Below, one piece after another: positions 50,694-58,600 of a stretch of 60,321 nucleotides of DNA (within the stretch, counting starts at the first letter, position 1; every line of letters begins with the position of its first letter). Below the pieces are notes generated by a model. The model saw only the letters and a list, made by a program, of their open reading frames with translations, did no database searches and was not told the origin of the DNA. This stretch comes from an uncultured bacterium (GTDB taxonomy: Bacteria; Verrucomicrobiota; Kiritimatiellia; RFP12; UBA1067): assembly GCA_902802945.1 (NCBI GenBank), contig CADCOC010000046.1, positions 1-60,321 of the forward strand, given 5' to 3'. The translations under genes and the position numbers were made by a program.

Positions 50694-52118
50694 TCACTGT
50701 TCAACAAGGCTGCGTAGGTCGCGGGGGGACTCGCGCACCGGGCCTTCGCTCAATTCCGGGACGTTGTAGGAGAATTGCCGCCGCGTATGCGCGTCGGGAT
50801 CCTCGACCGGAAGCAGAAACGGCTTGGAGAACGTCCCGCGCGCACTGTCGAACGCGGCGAAGTACGGCCTCGTGTACACCCCGTCGCCACGGCGCGAGGA
50901 GAACACCATCCAGTGTCCGTCTTTCGAAAAGCAGTGGTAGCTTTCGGATTCGCCGCTGTTGATTTCGTCAATCTGGCGCACCTTCCTTTCCTGCAGGTCG
51001 AGGATGCAGAGTTCCGCCTCGCGATGCCAGATGCTGAACACGCCGTGGGTGCTGGCGACGAACACAATCCAGCGTCCGTCGGGCGAGAAGCGCGGGAACG
51101 TGAAGGATTGGCGCGACTTCTGCGCGTCCAGACGGATATGCCGAGGTGAGAATGTCAGCGTCTTCTCGTCGAACTCGCGCACGGCGATGTCGTAGCGCAG
51201 TTCGGAACACATCTCCTGTACGGCTTTCTCGCGCGCCGGGCCGTCGGCGGGAAGCTCCTTGAACGGCATGCGCGCGGACGACGTGGCAAGCAACTTGCCG
51301 TCCGGACTCCACGACGGGAAACATTCGAACACCGTGGGCTCTTCCTCGATCATCGTCACCTTGCCGTCGCTCAGCCGATAGAGGAACAGGTCGCTGCGGG
51401 CATCCATCACCTCGATCTTGCCCGGATTGTTGAGGTAGAACATCTGGAACGTGTCGTTGCACGAGAACGCCACGTAGTCGCCGCTCGGATGCCACGCCGG
51501 ATAGACGCCATACGGGTAGCCGCCCGGCAGGGTCGGCTGAATCTTCTTCTTGCCGTGCTTCGGACTCACGACCACCGTGCCGGCGTCCACCGCGCGCACC
51601 TGGAAAAGATACTGTTCCGGGTCGCCGGCGTTGTAGGTGTGGCAGTTCACGCATTGCCGCCTGTTCGTCTGCCTATTGCGGAAGAGCGGACGCTCCTCAA
51701 AGGTCGTCAGGTCCCGCTGGTAGATGCCCATGTACTTGAATCCTCTGTAACCCGGCGGGATGAGACGGTACGTGAGATGCGTGGATATCGGATGGCGGGA
51801 AACTGTGTTCGTGAAGCAGAGCGACGTTCCACCGGCACGGATCTCGCCCACGACCGGCTGTCCCGCACTGGCCGCAAGGAAACTGCGCCACGCGCGCGGC
51901 GAAAAGCGCACCTTCGGTCCCTTCTCCGTAAGTGTATTTCCGTCTGGAGCCGTCAGCGTCACGGTCACCTCGTCCGCCCCCGCACCCTCCACGTCGAAGT
52001 TCAGCGGGGCGATGTTCGGGGGGATCTCGACGTTCAGATAGTCAGGATGCACCGTGATGCCGCTCGCGTGCAGGGCAACGGATAGAATGACGACGAAGAT
52101 TTCTGCGTTACGTTTCAT
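50694..52118 (-). CDS. TolB-like beta-propeller protein with c-type heme motif
   Basis: 474 residues from ATG 52118. A signal peptide (about 1-19) is followed by a beta domain, then QCVNCHTYNAG (about 154), a CXXCH covalent heme site. The remaining part is a PD40/WD40-like propeller: YPAWHPSGDYVAFSCNDTF, CFPSWSPDGKLLATSSARM, FPRFSPDGRWIVFVASTHG and CFSKDGHWMVFSSRRGDGVY blades. It is periplasmic; an electron-transfer or sensing role is inferred only from the heme motif. Its start overlaps the DUF6057-like stop (ATGA), so the two are made together. Similar pairs occur in Bacteroidetes by my recollection. Confidence 0.82.
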   Translation of the reverse strand: MKRNAEIFVVILSVALHASGITVHPDYLNVEIPPNIAPLNFDVEGAGADEVTVTLTAPDGNTLTEKGPKVRFSPRAWRSFLAASAGQPVVGEIRAGGTSLCFTNTVSRHPISTHLTYRLIPPGYRGFKYMGIYQRDLTTFEERPLFRNRQTNRRQCVNCHTYNAGDPEQYLFQVRAVDAGTVVVSPKHGKKKIQPTLPGGYPYGVYPAWHPSGDYVAFSCNDTFQMFYLNNPGKIEVMDARSDLFLYRLSDGKVTMIEEEPTVFECFPSWSPDGKLLATSSARMPFKELPADGPAREKAVQEMCSELRYDIAVREFDEKTLTFSPRHIRLDAQKSRQSFTFPRFSPDGRWIVFVASTHGVFSIWHREAELCILDLQERKVRQIDEINSGESESYHCFSKDGHWMVFSSRRGDGVYTRPYFAAFDSARGTFSKPFLLPVEDPDAHTRRQFSYNVPELSEGPVRESPRDLRSLVEQ

Positions 52119-53797
52119 TTGACCCCCATAGAATTGCTTTCTTTGCCGGCTGCGAGAAGTGCGCGCCGAACGCATTCCGGCGCGGCATTGACGGAGCCGT
52201 AGAGCGACTCGACAACCGCCCTGTTCTTGGCGAGTTGCGAATAGTCCTCGTTCAGCAACATGCTGGCGAGCCAAAGACGGACCGTCGTTTCGTCGCAGAC
52301 CTTCAAACTGCCGAACACGTCGTACACGAACCGTTCCACGTTTCGCGTGCCGCCGGCAAAGATCAGCTTCTCCACGGAAAACATCTCGTTTGCCGCACGC
52401 GCCAACTGCGCCACGGGTGCAAGGTCCGGCGGCACCGAGAGTTTCTTCGCCTCAAGCAGCGCCAGACGGCTTCTGGCCAAGTCGCGGTAGTACGGACAAC
52501 GCAGAAGATGCTTGTAGTTGCGAACGGCCAATTCCTTTTCGCCGTAGAGCAGCGCGATGTCGCCAAGAACCTGGAAGTAGCGCGGCGTCCAGTCAGTGTC
52601 GCTCATGCGCTCGAAGATTCGCTGCCGGGCGGGGAGGAGAAGACCGTACGCGAACAGCAGTTCGTGTCCGTCCATGAGATCCTCGTCCGCCCCGGCCGAA
52701 ACGTGAGAGGCAGGCATCGGCTCGTCGAACAGGCGGTCCGGGAGCTGTCCCAGACGTTGCAGGGCGAGGATGCGGTAGGCGCTTTCCATGCGCAGCGGCT
52801 TGTCGTTCCCCGGCGCGACGGCAAGGACGTCCGCCCAGCGGCGCTCCACCACGGCGCGCTCGCGCGCGAGTAACCCGCGAAGGTCAGGACGCGGACGCGC
52901 AACCAACACGACCGACACAAGCGCCGCCGCCACAAATACAGGAACTGCGGCGCCCACATACGCGGGGAGGGCCGCGCCCACATGCGCAGGGAGGGCCGCG
53001 CTCCGTCGCGGCCGTATCACAAGGAACTTCACCTTCGCCCGCAACGCCGGAAGCCATGCCGCGAGAAGGAAACACGCAAACGCACAGGCGTTGGCAACGT
53101 CAAGCATCCGCGTGCCCGAGTCGCCGAAGAGCGCCTCGCATCCGCGATAGGCCGCAGACGGCGCGAGGTCGTGGTAAATGAACGCGGCCACCGCCCACGG
53201 AACGACCGCCAGCGGAAGACACCACACGCTCGCCGCGATCGCGCCGAAGAGCGGATAGCACCCGAACCACGGGAAGAGCGCCGCCGCGACGAGCGCCGCG
53301 ATCCACGTCTTCGTCCGGCGCGCCAAGGCGAACGCGCCAAGCGCCGTCCAGAGTCCCAGCGCATTGCAGAATCCCGCCGACGGACACTCCACGCTCCACA
53401 CCGCCGTCCCGATGAAGCAGGCCGGATAGACAGCGAGCAGCGCGGCCGGGAGGGAAAGCACCGGCCACAACCCGCCGAGCCGCGCGGGAAACGCGAATCG
53501 CCACAGTGCAACCGTAACGGCGGCGACAAGCGCGTAGACGACCCATCCGCATGCGCCTAGCCCCGTCACCTGCAAGCCGCGCGCAAGCCAGTCAAGGACG
53601 CCGCCGGGCACTCCCTGCGTAGATGCCAGTTCGCGCAGCCCCGCGAAGTCGGCGTAGAACAGCGTCCGCTGCGCAAGTTTCCACACCACCGGCGCCTGAA
53701 CGTGCGCCAGGAGCGCGGCCGCCCCCGCCGCCAGAACGGCAACACCACACGATCTCCAATACGGGAATATCACATGAACAACACGCCGGATTAGCAT
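52115..53797 (-). CDS. DUF6057-like multi-pass membrane protein
   Basis: 560 residues from ATG 53797, preceded by GGAGG. About nine transmembrane helices fill residues 5-300 (for example VAVLAAGAAALLAHVQ; LGACGWVVYALVAAVTVALW). A soluble helical, TPR-like C-terminal region follows (YFQVLGDIALLYGEKELAVR; LARSRLALLEAKKLSVP). The match to DUF6057 is by layout and neighbour. A 24-bp duplicated repeat plus hairpin at 52951-53013 adds residues of the type SAALPAHVGAALPAYVGAA in a membrane-proximal loop. Its start overlaps the hipA stop by 7 nt and its stop overlaps the propeller gene. Confidence 0.7.
   Translation of the reverse strand: MLIRRVVHVIFPYWRSCGVAVLAAGAAALLAHVQAPVVWKLAQRTLFYADFAGLRELASTQGVPGGVLDWLARGLQVTGLGACGWVVYALVAAVTVALWRFAFPARLGGLWPVLSLPAALLAVYPACFIGTAVWSVECPSAGFCNALGLWTALGAFALARRTKTWIAALVAAALFPWFGCYPLFGAIAASVWCLPLAVVPWAVAAFIYHDLAPSAAYRGCEALFGDSGTRMLDVANACAFACFLLAAWLPALRAKVKFLVIRPRRSAALPAHVGAALPAYVGAAVPVFVAAALVSVVLVARPRPDLRGLLARERAVVERRWADVLAVAPGNDKPLRMESAYRILALQRLGQLPDRLFDEPMPASHVSAGADEDLMDGHELLFAYGLLLPARQRIFERMSDTDWTPRYFQVLGDIALLYGEKELAVRNYKHLLRCPYYRDLARSRLALLEAKKLSVPPDLAPVAQLARAANEMFSVEKLIFAGGTRNVERFVYDVFGSLKVCDETTVRLWLASMLLNEDYSQLAKNRAVVESLYGSVNAAPECVRRALLAAGKESNSMGVK
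52951..53013. repeat. 24-bp tandem duplication and family C hairpin in the DUF6057-like gene
   Basis: Units 52951-52974 and 52975-52998 differ at two positions and each ends GGGAGGGCCG. A hairpin with arms GGCCGCG (52994-53000) and CGCGGCC (53007-53013) closes the cluster. It is read in frame as repeats of AALPA(H/Y)VG. Confidence 0.8.
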
Positions 53798-54990
53798 CCA
53801 AAAACCTCCTTCACGCATGCAAGGACCTTGGACGCGGTGCCGATGCCGTAGCGTTCGCCGACCGACAGGATGTCGTCATCCGTGATGTGCGAGAATTTCC
53901 CGTTGACGGAAAGCGCATGCTGGTTCTGCCAGTCACCCCATGCGGAATCGTCTGGTGAGAAGTGGCAGCCCGTCAGGTCATATGCCGGTGCCAGTTCCCA
54001 CCGCCCGCCTTCGCGCATCAGGAAAGAGAAGTTCTTCGTATGGTCGTCCATCTCCCTGTTGTACACATTGAACGCCATACGGCGGAATATCTCCTCCAAC
54101 GCCTCGTAGCCGAGTTCGAGCTTATCCGCCGTCTCGAAGAGGATGTCATACGAATAGAGCGTGCGCGGTCCGCCCGACGGCAGGTGCCGGAGCGCGCACA
54201 GCGTCTGCACGAGGTGCCGGCGGTTCCCGTCGCGGTCGAACCGGCGCGTCATGAAATGCTTCACGCCGTCCAGTTCGTACAGACGGCATTCGCTCATCGC
54301 GATTCCCGCCGCACGCGCCTTCTGGTAAACTTCATACTCCTCTTCGCCTGCGGACGGCAATCCCTGCGGCGTGAACTTGATGAGCCAATGCTCGTAGTCC
54401 GGCGGCAAGTCGCAGTCGCCGACAAAGAAGGAATCCGTCTTTCGGTTCCAACCGACGACCGCCTTCGCCTGCGCCCCGCCCGCAGACGTTCCCACGCGGA
54501 TGATCTCGCGCAACGCGTCTGTGCCGGTATCCGACGCCAACCGACCATTGAGCGCGCGCCGAGCCTCCTCCACAAGTTGGCGCATTTCGATTGCGGACGG
54601 TTTCTCCGTATTCGGCCCCCGTGCCGGTTCGTAGGTCAACGCCCCCATGCCGCGTGACCCCACGTATGCCAAACGGTCAAGCGTCGAAACATTCGACTTC
54701 GGAATCTTCTGCTCGTCCATCCACTTGTCGATTAACGCATTCCCGAACGAATCAGGCAGCGAATCGGCAAACACGCCCGGCAAGCCGCTGAATGTCCCCT
54801 TGGGCAGGTCAAAGTTGACGCACTTGTATATCTCGTCCCGCAACGGCATGCAGATCGGCGCAATCTGCACACCTGACCGGACAAAGTCCGGATCATACTG
54901 GAACTGGTAGTACGATCCAAAGTCCGGCGCGATTCGCCCGACATGCCGTCCCCACAAAAAGACATCCACCGCCATCACGCGCTTATACAC
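53791..54990 (-). CDS. hipA: HipA-family serine/threonine kinase toxin
   Basis: 399 residues from GTG 54990, which has AAGGAGG 6 nt upstream and overlaps the hipB stop. The N-terminal subdomain (VDVFLWGRHVGRIAPDFG, SGLPGVFADSLPDSFGNALI) is HipA-typical. GTSAGGAQAKAVVGW is the glycine-rich ATP loop. KHFMTRRFDRDGNRRH and NREMDDHTKNFSFLMREGG hold the catalytic Asp/Asn, and ELAPAYDLTGC the metal-binding Asp. HipA kinases phosphorylate targets such as glutamyl-tRNA synthetase, causing growth arrest. It is unusual that the next two genes continue the same overlapping unit. Confidence 0.92.
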   Translation of the reverse strand: MYKRVMAVDVFLWGRHVGRIAPDFGSYYQFQYDPDFVRSGVQIAPICMPLRDEIYKCVNFDLPKGTFSGLPGVFADSLPDSFGNALIDKWMDEQKIPKSNVSTLDRLAYVGSRGMGALTYEPARGPNTEKPSAIEMRQLVEEARRALNGRLASDTGTDALREIIRVGTSAGGAQAKAVVGWNRKTDSFFVGDCDLPPDYEHWLIKFTPQGLPSAGEEEYEVYQKARAAGIAMSECRLYELDGVKHFMTRRFDRDGNRRHLVQTLCALRHLPSGGPRTLYSYDILFETADKLELGYEALEEIFRRMAFNVYNREMDDHTKNFSFLMREGGRWELAPAYDLTGCHFSPDDSAWGDWQNQHALSVNGKFSHITDDDILSVGERYGIGTASKVLACVKEVFGC

Positions 54991-55297
54991 GGGGTACCTC
55001 CTTCTTTCTCTCGCGCGAGGCCCTCTTGCGCTCCGTATGCGTGACGAGCGCGATCTGATGGTCGATGTGCTCCTCCGGCGCGAGTTCATGGACCCAGTTT
55101 GTGTGGCCGTAGGTACGGCACAGGGAAACGAGCGCCCACATGGAGCCCCCGCGCCCGCTCTCGATGTTCTTGACCGTCGAAGCCGAAATGCCACTTCTCT
55201 CTGCGGCCACTTCGCGCGTCACGTTCAAGAACAGCCGCCGCGCCCGCAACGACTCACCGATTTCTCTCAAAATTTCCTTTTTGCCACCCAGCAACAT
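54983..55297 (-). CDS. hipB: HipB-like XRE antitoxin/repressor
   Basis: 104 residues. The helix-turn-helix ARRLFLNVTREVAAERSG plus ISASTVKNIESGRGGSM (about 19-54) is the XRE type. It would neutralise HipA and repress the operon. GAGGTAGG precedes the ATG. A candidate operator (11-bp inverted repeat) lies upstream of the -35. The stop overlaps the hipA start by 8 nt. Confidence 0.88.
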   Translation of the reverse strand: MLLGGKKEILREIGESLRARRLFLNVTREVAAERSGISASTVKNIESGRGGSMWALVSLCRTYGHTNWVHELAPEEHIDHQIALVTHTERKRASRERKKEVPRV

Positions 55298-55325
55298 TGC
55301 CTACCTCGCCTTGTTGGATGGTGCG

Positions 55326-55354
55326 AGTTTAGCAAAAGGGATTCCCGAAGTCAA
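55326..55354 (-). promoter_or_regulatory. hipBA promoter
   Basis: On the minus strand TTGACT (55349-55354) and TAAACT (55326-55331) are separated by 17 bp, with TGC just before the -10. It is one of the few promoters in the window with a clear -35. Confidence 0.65.
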
Positions 55355-55365
55355 CGGCTAAAATA

Positions 55366-55402
55366 TTGCCTGTTGCGGAGTAGAATGCCAAGCAATAGGC
55401 AA
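55366..55402. promoter_or_regulatory. Candidate HipB operator
   Basis: TTGCCTGTTGC (55366-55376) and GCAATAGGCAA (55392-55402) form an inverted repeat with one mismatch and a 15-bp spacer, 12 bp upstream of the -35. It resembles a dimer-binding site for an XRE repressor. Assignment is by position. Confidence 0.45.
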
Positions 55403-55410
55403 AACCATGT

Positions 55411-55510
55411 CCAAAGTCCTAAAGCCTTTGTCTTTCGTCCTTTGTCTTCTGTCCTCAAGGGGGGAAGGACAAAGGACGGAAGACAAAAGACAAAGGTTGG
55501 AGGACTTTGG
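55411..55510. repeat. Large imperfect palindrome (about 46-bp arms)
   Basis: The left arm 55411-55456 begins CCAAAGTCCT and contains TTTGTC-type subrepeats. The right arm 55465-55510 is its imperfect reverse complement ending AGGACTTTGG. The loop is AAGGGGGG. A further ACTTTGG direct repeat runs to 55525. It is non-coding here and is the first part of a 200-bp repeat pile-up between hipB and the LamG gene. Confidence 0.85.
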
Positions 55511-55528
55511 ACTTTGGGACTTTGGACC

Positions 55529-55607
55529 GGTAGGGCGGTCGCCCCGCGACCGCCGACAACGGGCAAGATGCCCGTTGTCCCAGTTGCAGGCGGGACGCCC
55601 GCCACTC
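55529..55607. repeat. Intergenic run of family A and B hairpins
   Basis: 55534-55554 has arms GGCGGTCGC/GCGACCGCC (loop CCC) after GGTAG. 55557-55577 has arms CAACGGGCA/TGCCCGTTG (loop AGA) followed by TCCCAG. 55589-55603 is GGCGGG-ACG-CCCGCC. These are the same families found in frame inside the GH106 gene. They end about 20 nt before the LamG stop codon. Confidence 0.85.
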
Positions 55608-55626
55608 CGATAACGAGCGGGCCGTA

Positions 55627-58600
55627 TCAGCGGATGAGGATGGCGAAGCCCGGCGTCTTCGCCTGCACCGCGGCGGGGAAACGCTCGGCGTATGCCTTCG
55701 CCTCGACAGGAGACCACACCTTCGTGCTGAAGCGCATCTCCTGCACCGCGAAGCCGCTGTCCTTGGAACCAATCTCCTTGAACGGCGGATTTAAGTTGGA
55801 ACCGAGGGCATTCCCGCTGTAGAGACTCGGATTGTACGGCTTGATGCAGCCGTAGCTGATCATGTTGTCGAGCTCGCGGCCGGTTACGCCGTCCGTGATC
55901 TGCACGCTCCCGATGTAGGCGCCGTCCCAGTAGAAGCCAAACGTGCCGGTCTTCCAGTTGCTCGCGTCTGACATGCTCTTGGCGTGGACGACCACGAGCG
56001 TGTGGAACATGTTCGTGACGTCCCCCAGCCCGGTATTCTGGAAGACTTCAGGCGTCGTGTTCACGTTGCCCTGCGCGGAACCAAATCGCTGGGCGTTCTT
56101 GACAAACAGGCCACCAGCCGGATCGTTTGCGGTCGAGAGGACAAGCGACCTTCTCGCGTTCGCGCTCACTCCGCCGAGCGAGAGGAGGATACCGTTTCCA
56201 TCGATGCCGCTCGGCATCTTCACGCTCATCGCGCACGTCCAGTCGCGGTTGAGGCCGCCATCGACGGAACACCAGCCGTTGGTGGCGGGGAACGCCGCGT
56301 ACCTACAATTCTCCGCGCCCATGACCTTCGTGCCCGTTCCGGCGAGTCCGTTGTCGGTGTAGCCGCTTCCCTCGTACACCAACTTGCCGCCAGTGAAGTC
56401 GTGTCGGAACGTGTAGTCATCGATGCTCAGAGGAACGTACGCGCCCTCGGCGGCGGGGAACGCCTGAGCGTACGCCACGATCTCAGACGCCTCCAGCACG
56501 CGCGTGTAGAGGCGCACGTCGCGGAACGCGGCCGCAGTGTCCATGACCGTGTCGGAATGGCCCGCATAATAGTTGTTCTTCGACTGGCAGAACTGGAGCC
56601 AGCTCTTGAAAAGCGTACTCATGTTGTTTTTCGAGTTGAAGCTCCCCTTGGGCTCGCCGTCCCAGTAGAACGTGATCGAATTGTCCGCAATCCGGTGTAC
56701 CGCCACGAGCGAGTGGAACATGTTCGTGGTGTCGCCCAGATTGTTCAGATCCATCGAAGACGGAGTGTTCTGCGGCCAGGCACTTCCCCATTGATAGGTC
56801 TGCGCCATCACCGCATGGAGTTTGCCGGGGGTTTGGGAGGAAAGAATGCGCAGTTCGCGGCCGGCACTTGCCCGGTTGTTGCCGCCGAGGCCGAGAAGAA
56901 TACCGTTCTCCTTCGGGACGGAGCGCACGGACATCGCGAGCGTCCAGTCGGCGTTCAGCTTGTTGTCACCGTCACTGATGCTGCCGTAGCCGTAGGGATG
57001 CACCGCCGTGCGGGGGCCACCGGGGCCGTCCGCAGCCATGAACCCGCCAGCAGACGCAGTGGGCTCGGTGGGACAGCCGCCGGGGACAAACACCTTCGTC
57101 CCCGTCTCGAATCCGTAGCGGAAGTAGAAGTCGTCGAGCGTGGCAAACTGGAGCACTTCCGGAAGGACGTCCGGACCAAGGACGATGTTTTCCTCGATCT
57201 GCACCTTCGTGAGAGCCGTCTTCCACACGCGGACCTCGTCGAAGCTCGCCTGGGGATTGGCGTCACCCCAGAAGCTCCGCCCCAGCATGAAGGCGCTCTG
57301 GACGATCTTCGACGTCGTCCACGAACCGATCGGCCATGTGCCGCTCCCCACCAGCGTCCCGTCCGCCTTGTGAATGAAGACCGAAACGTAGGAGTTGCCC
57401 TTGCCGACGGGCGTCACGGTGAATGCCACGTGGCACTTCTCGTTCAGCGGGAACGCCGTACTCGCAGCGTCGTAGTTGCTCTCACCCTGCCAGCCGCCGG
57501 ACGCCGCTGCCTTGGTGGGCTTGAAGATCGGCCGACTGCCGCTGTGGTACGCAAAATGAAGGCCGGGCTGGCCACCATTGCAGCCATCAACGCCGAAACC
57601 GAAGCACGGACGCCAGGTGTCCCTGCTGCGCAGCGTCGTCCACAGTTCGATGGTGAACGGCGTGTCGCCAAGCGCTGCGGGGATGATGTTGTCGCCCAAG
57701 CTGATCCAAGACCTGTTGTTGCCGGTTCCGCCGTCCGTCAGGTTGATCTCCGTGTTGTCGTTGATGTAGGTCATGTTGGCCTGATCCGTGCCCTGGAGCG
57801 TCGCGTTCTTGCCGCCCACGGTGCCGGTGTCGTTCAGGTTGCCATTGAAGCTCCAGCGGTGGAGAAGATGCTCGTTCGCAGTTACTCCTTCAGGCAAGGT
57901 CGGCGGGAACGCATTCGCATACAGCCACGCCTCCGATGCGGAAATCGCGCGGTCGAAGAAGCGCACGTCCTGGAACGCGAGGTTGTTGTTGCCCGACAGG
58001 TCGCTGTAGGCGGAAAGGTCGCTGCCAAAACCTCCATGCGCGGAGCTGAGCTGGAAGCCGTTTTCGAACGGGCGGTCGCCTGAAGCGTAGGCCGCGTGCA
58101 TGCTTCCGACGGGGTGTCCGTCCCAGTACAGCGTGATCGATCCGCCCTTCAGCACGTCATACGGAGTTCCCTGCGCATGCACGGCGACGAGCGTGTGGAA
58201 CGTGTTTGTTGTGTCGCCAAGGTCCGTCAGCTCGAGGATGGCGGGGATGTTCTTGCTGCTACTACCCCATTTCTGGAATATCGGCACATACAGCTTGCCG
58301 TTCGTGGACGACGTCGCGACGACGAACTGCTTCTTGTTCAGCGTGTTGTTGCCACCGACGCTGATGGCCACGCCCTTCTCCGTGTTGCAGCACTTCACCG
58401 ACATCGCGATCGTCCAGTCGGCGTTCAGCTTGTTGGCACCGTCGTAAATCGTGCCGAACCCCTTGGGGTGGACGGCGGTGTTCGGGCCGTTCGGGCCATT
58501 TACGGCGACGTTGCCGGCGCCGGTGACGGCGGGATCGGTGCCGTTGTTGCCGGTGAACACGCGCGTGCCGTGCGTGAAGTCGTAGCGGAAGAACGAATCG

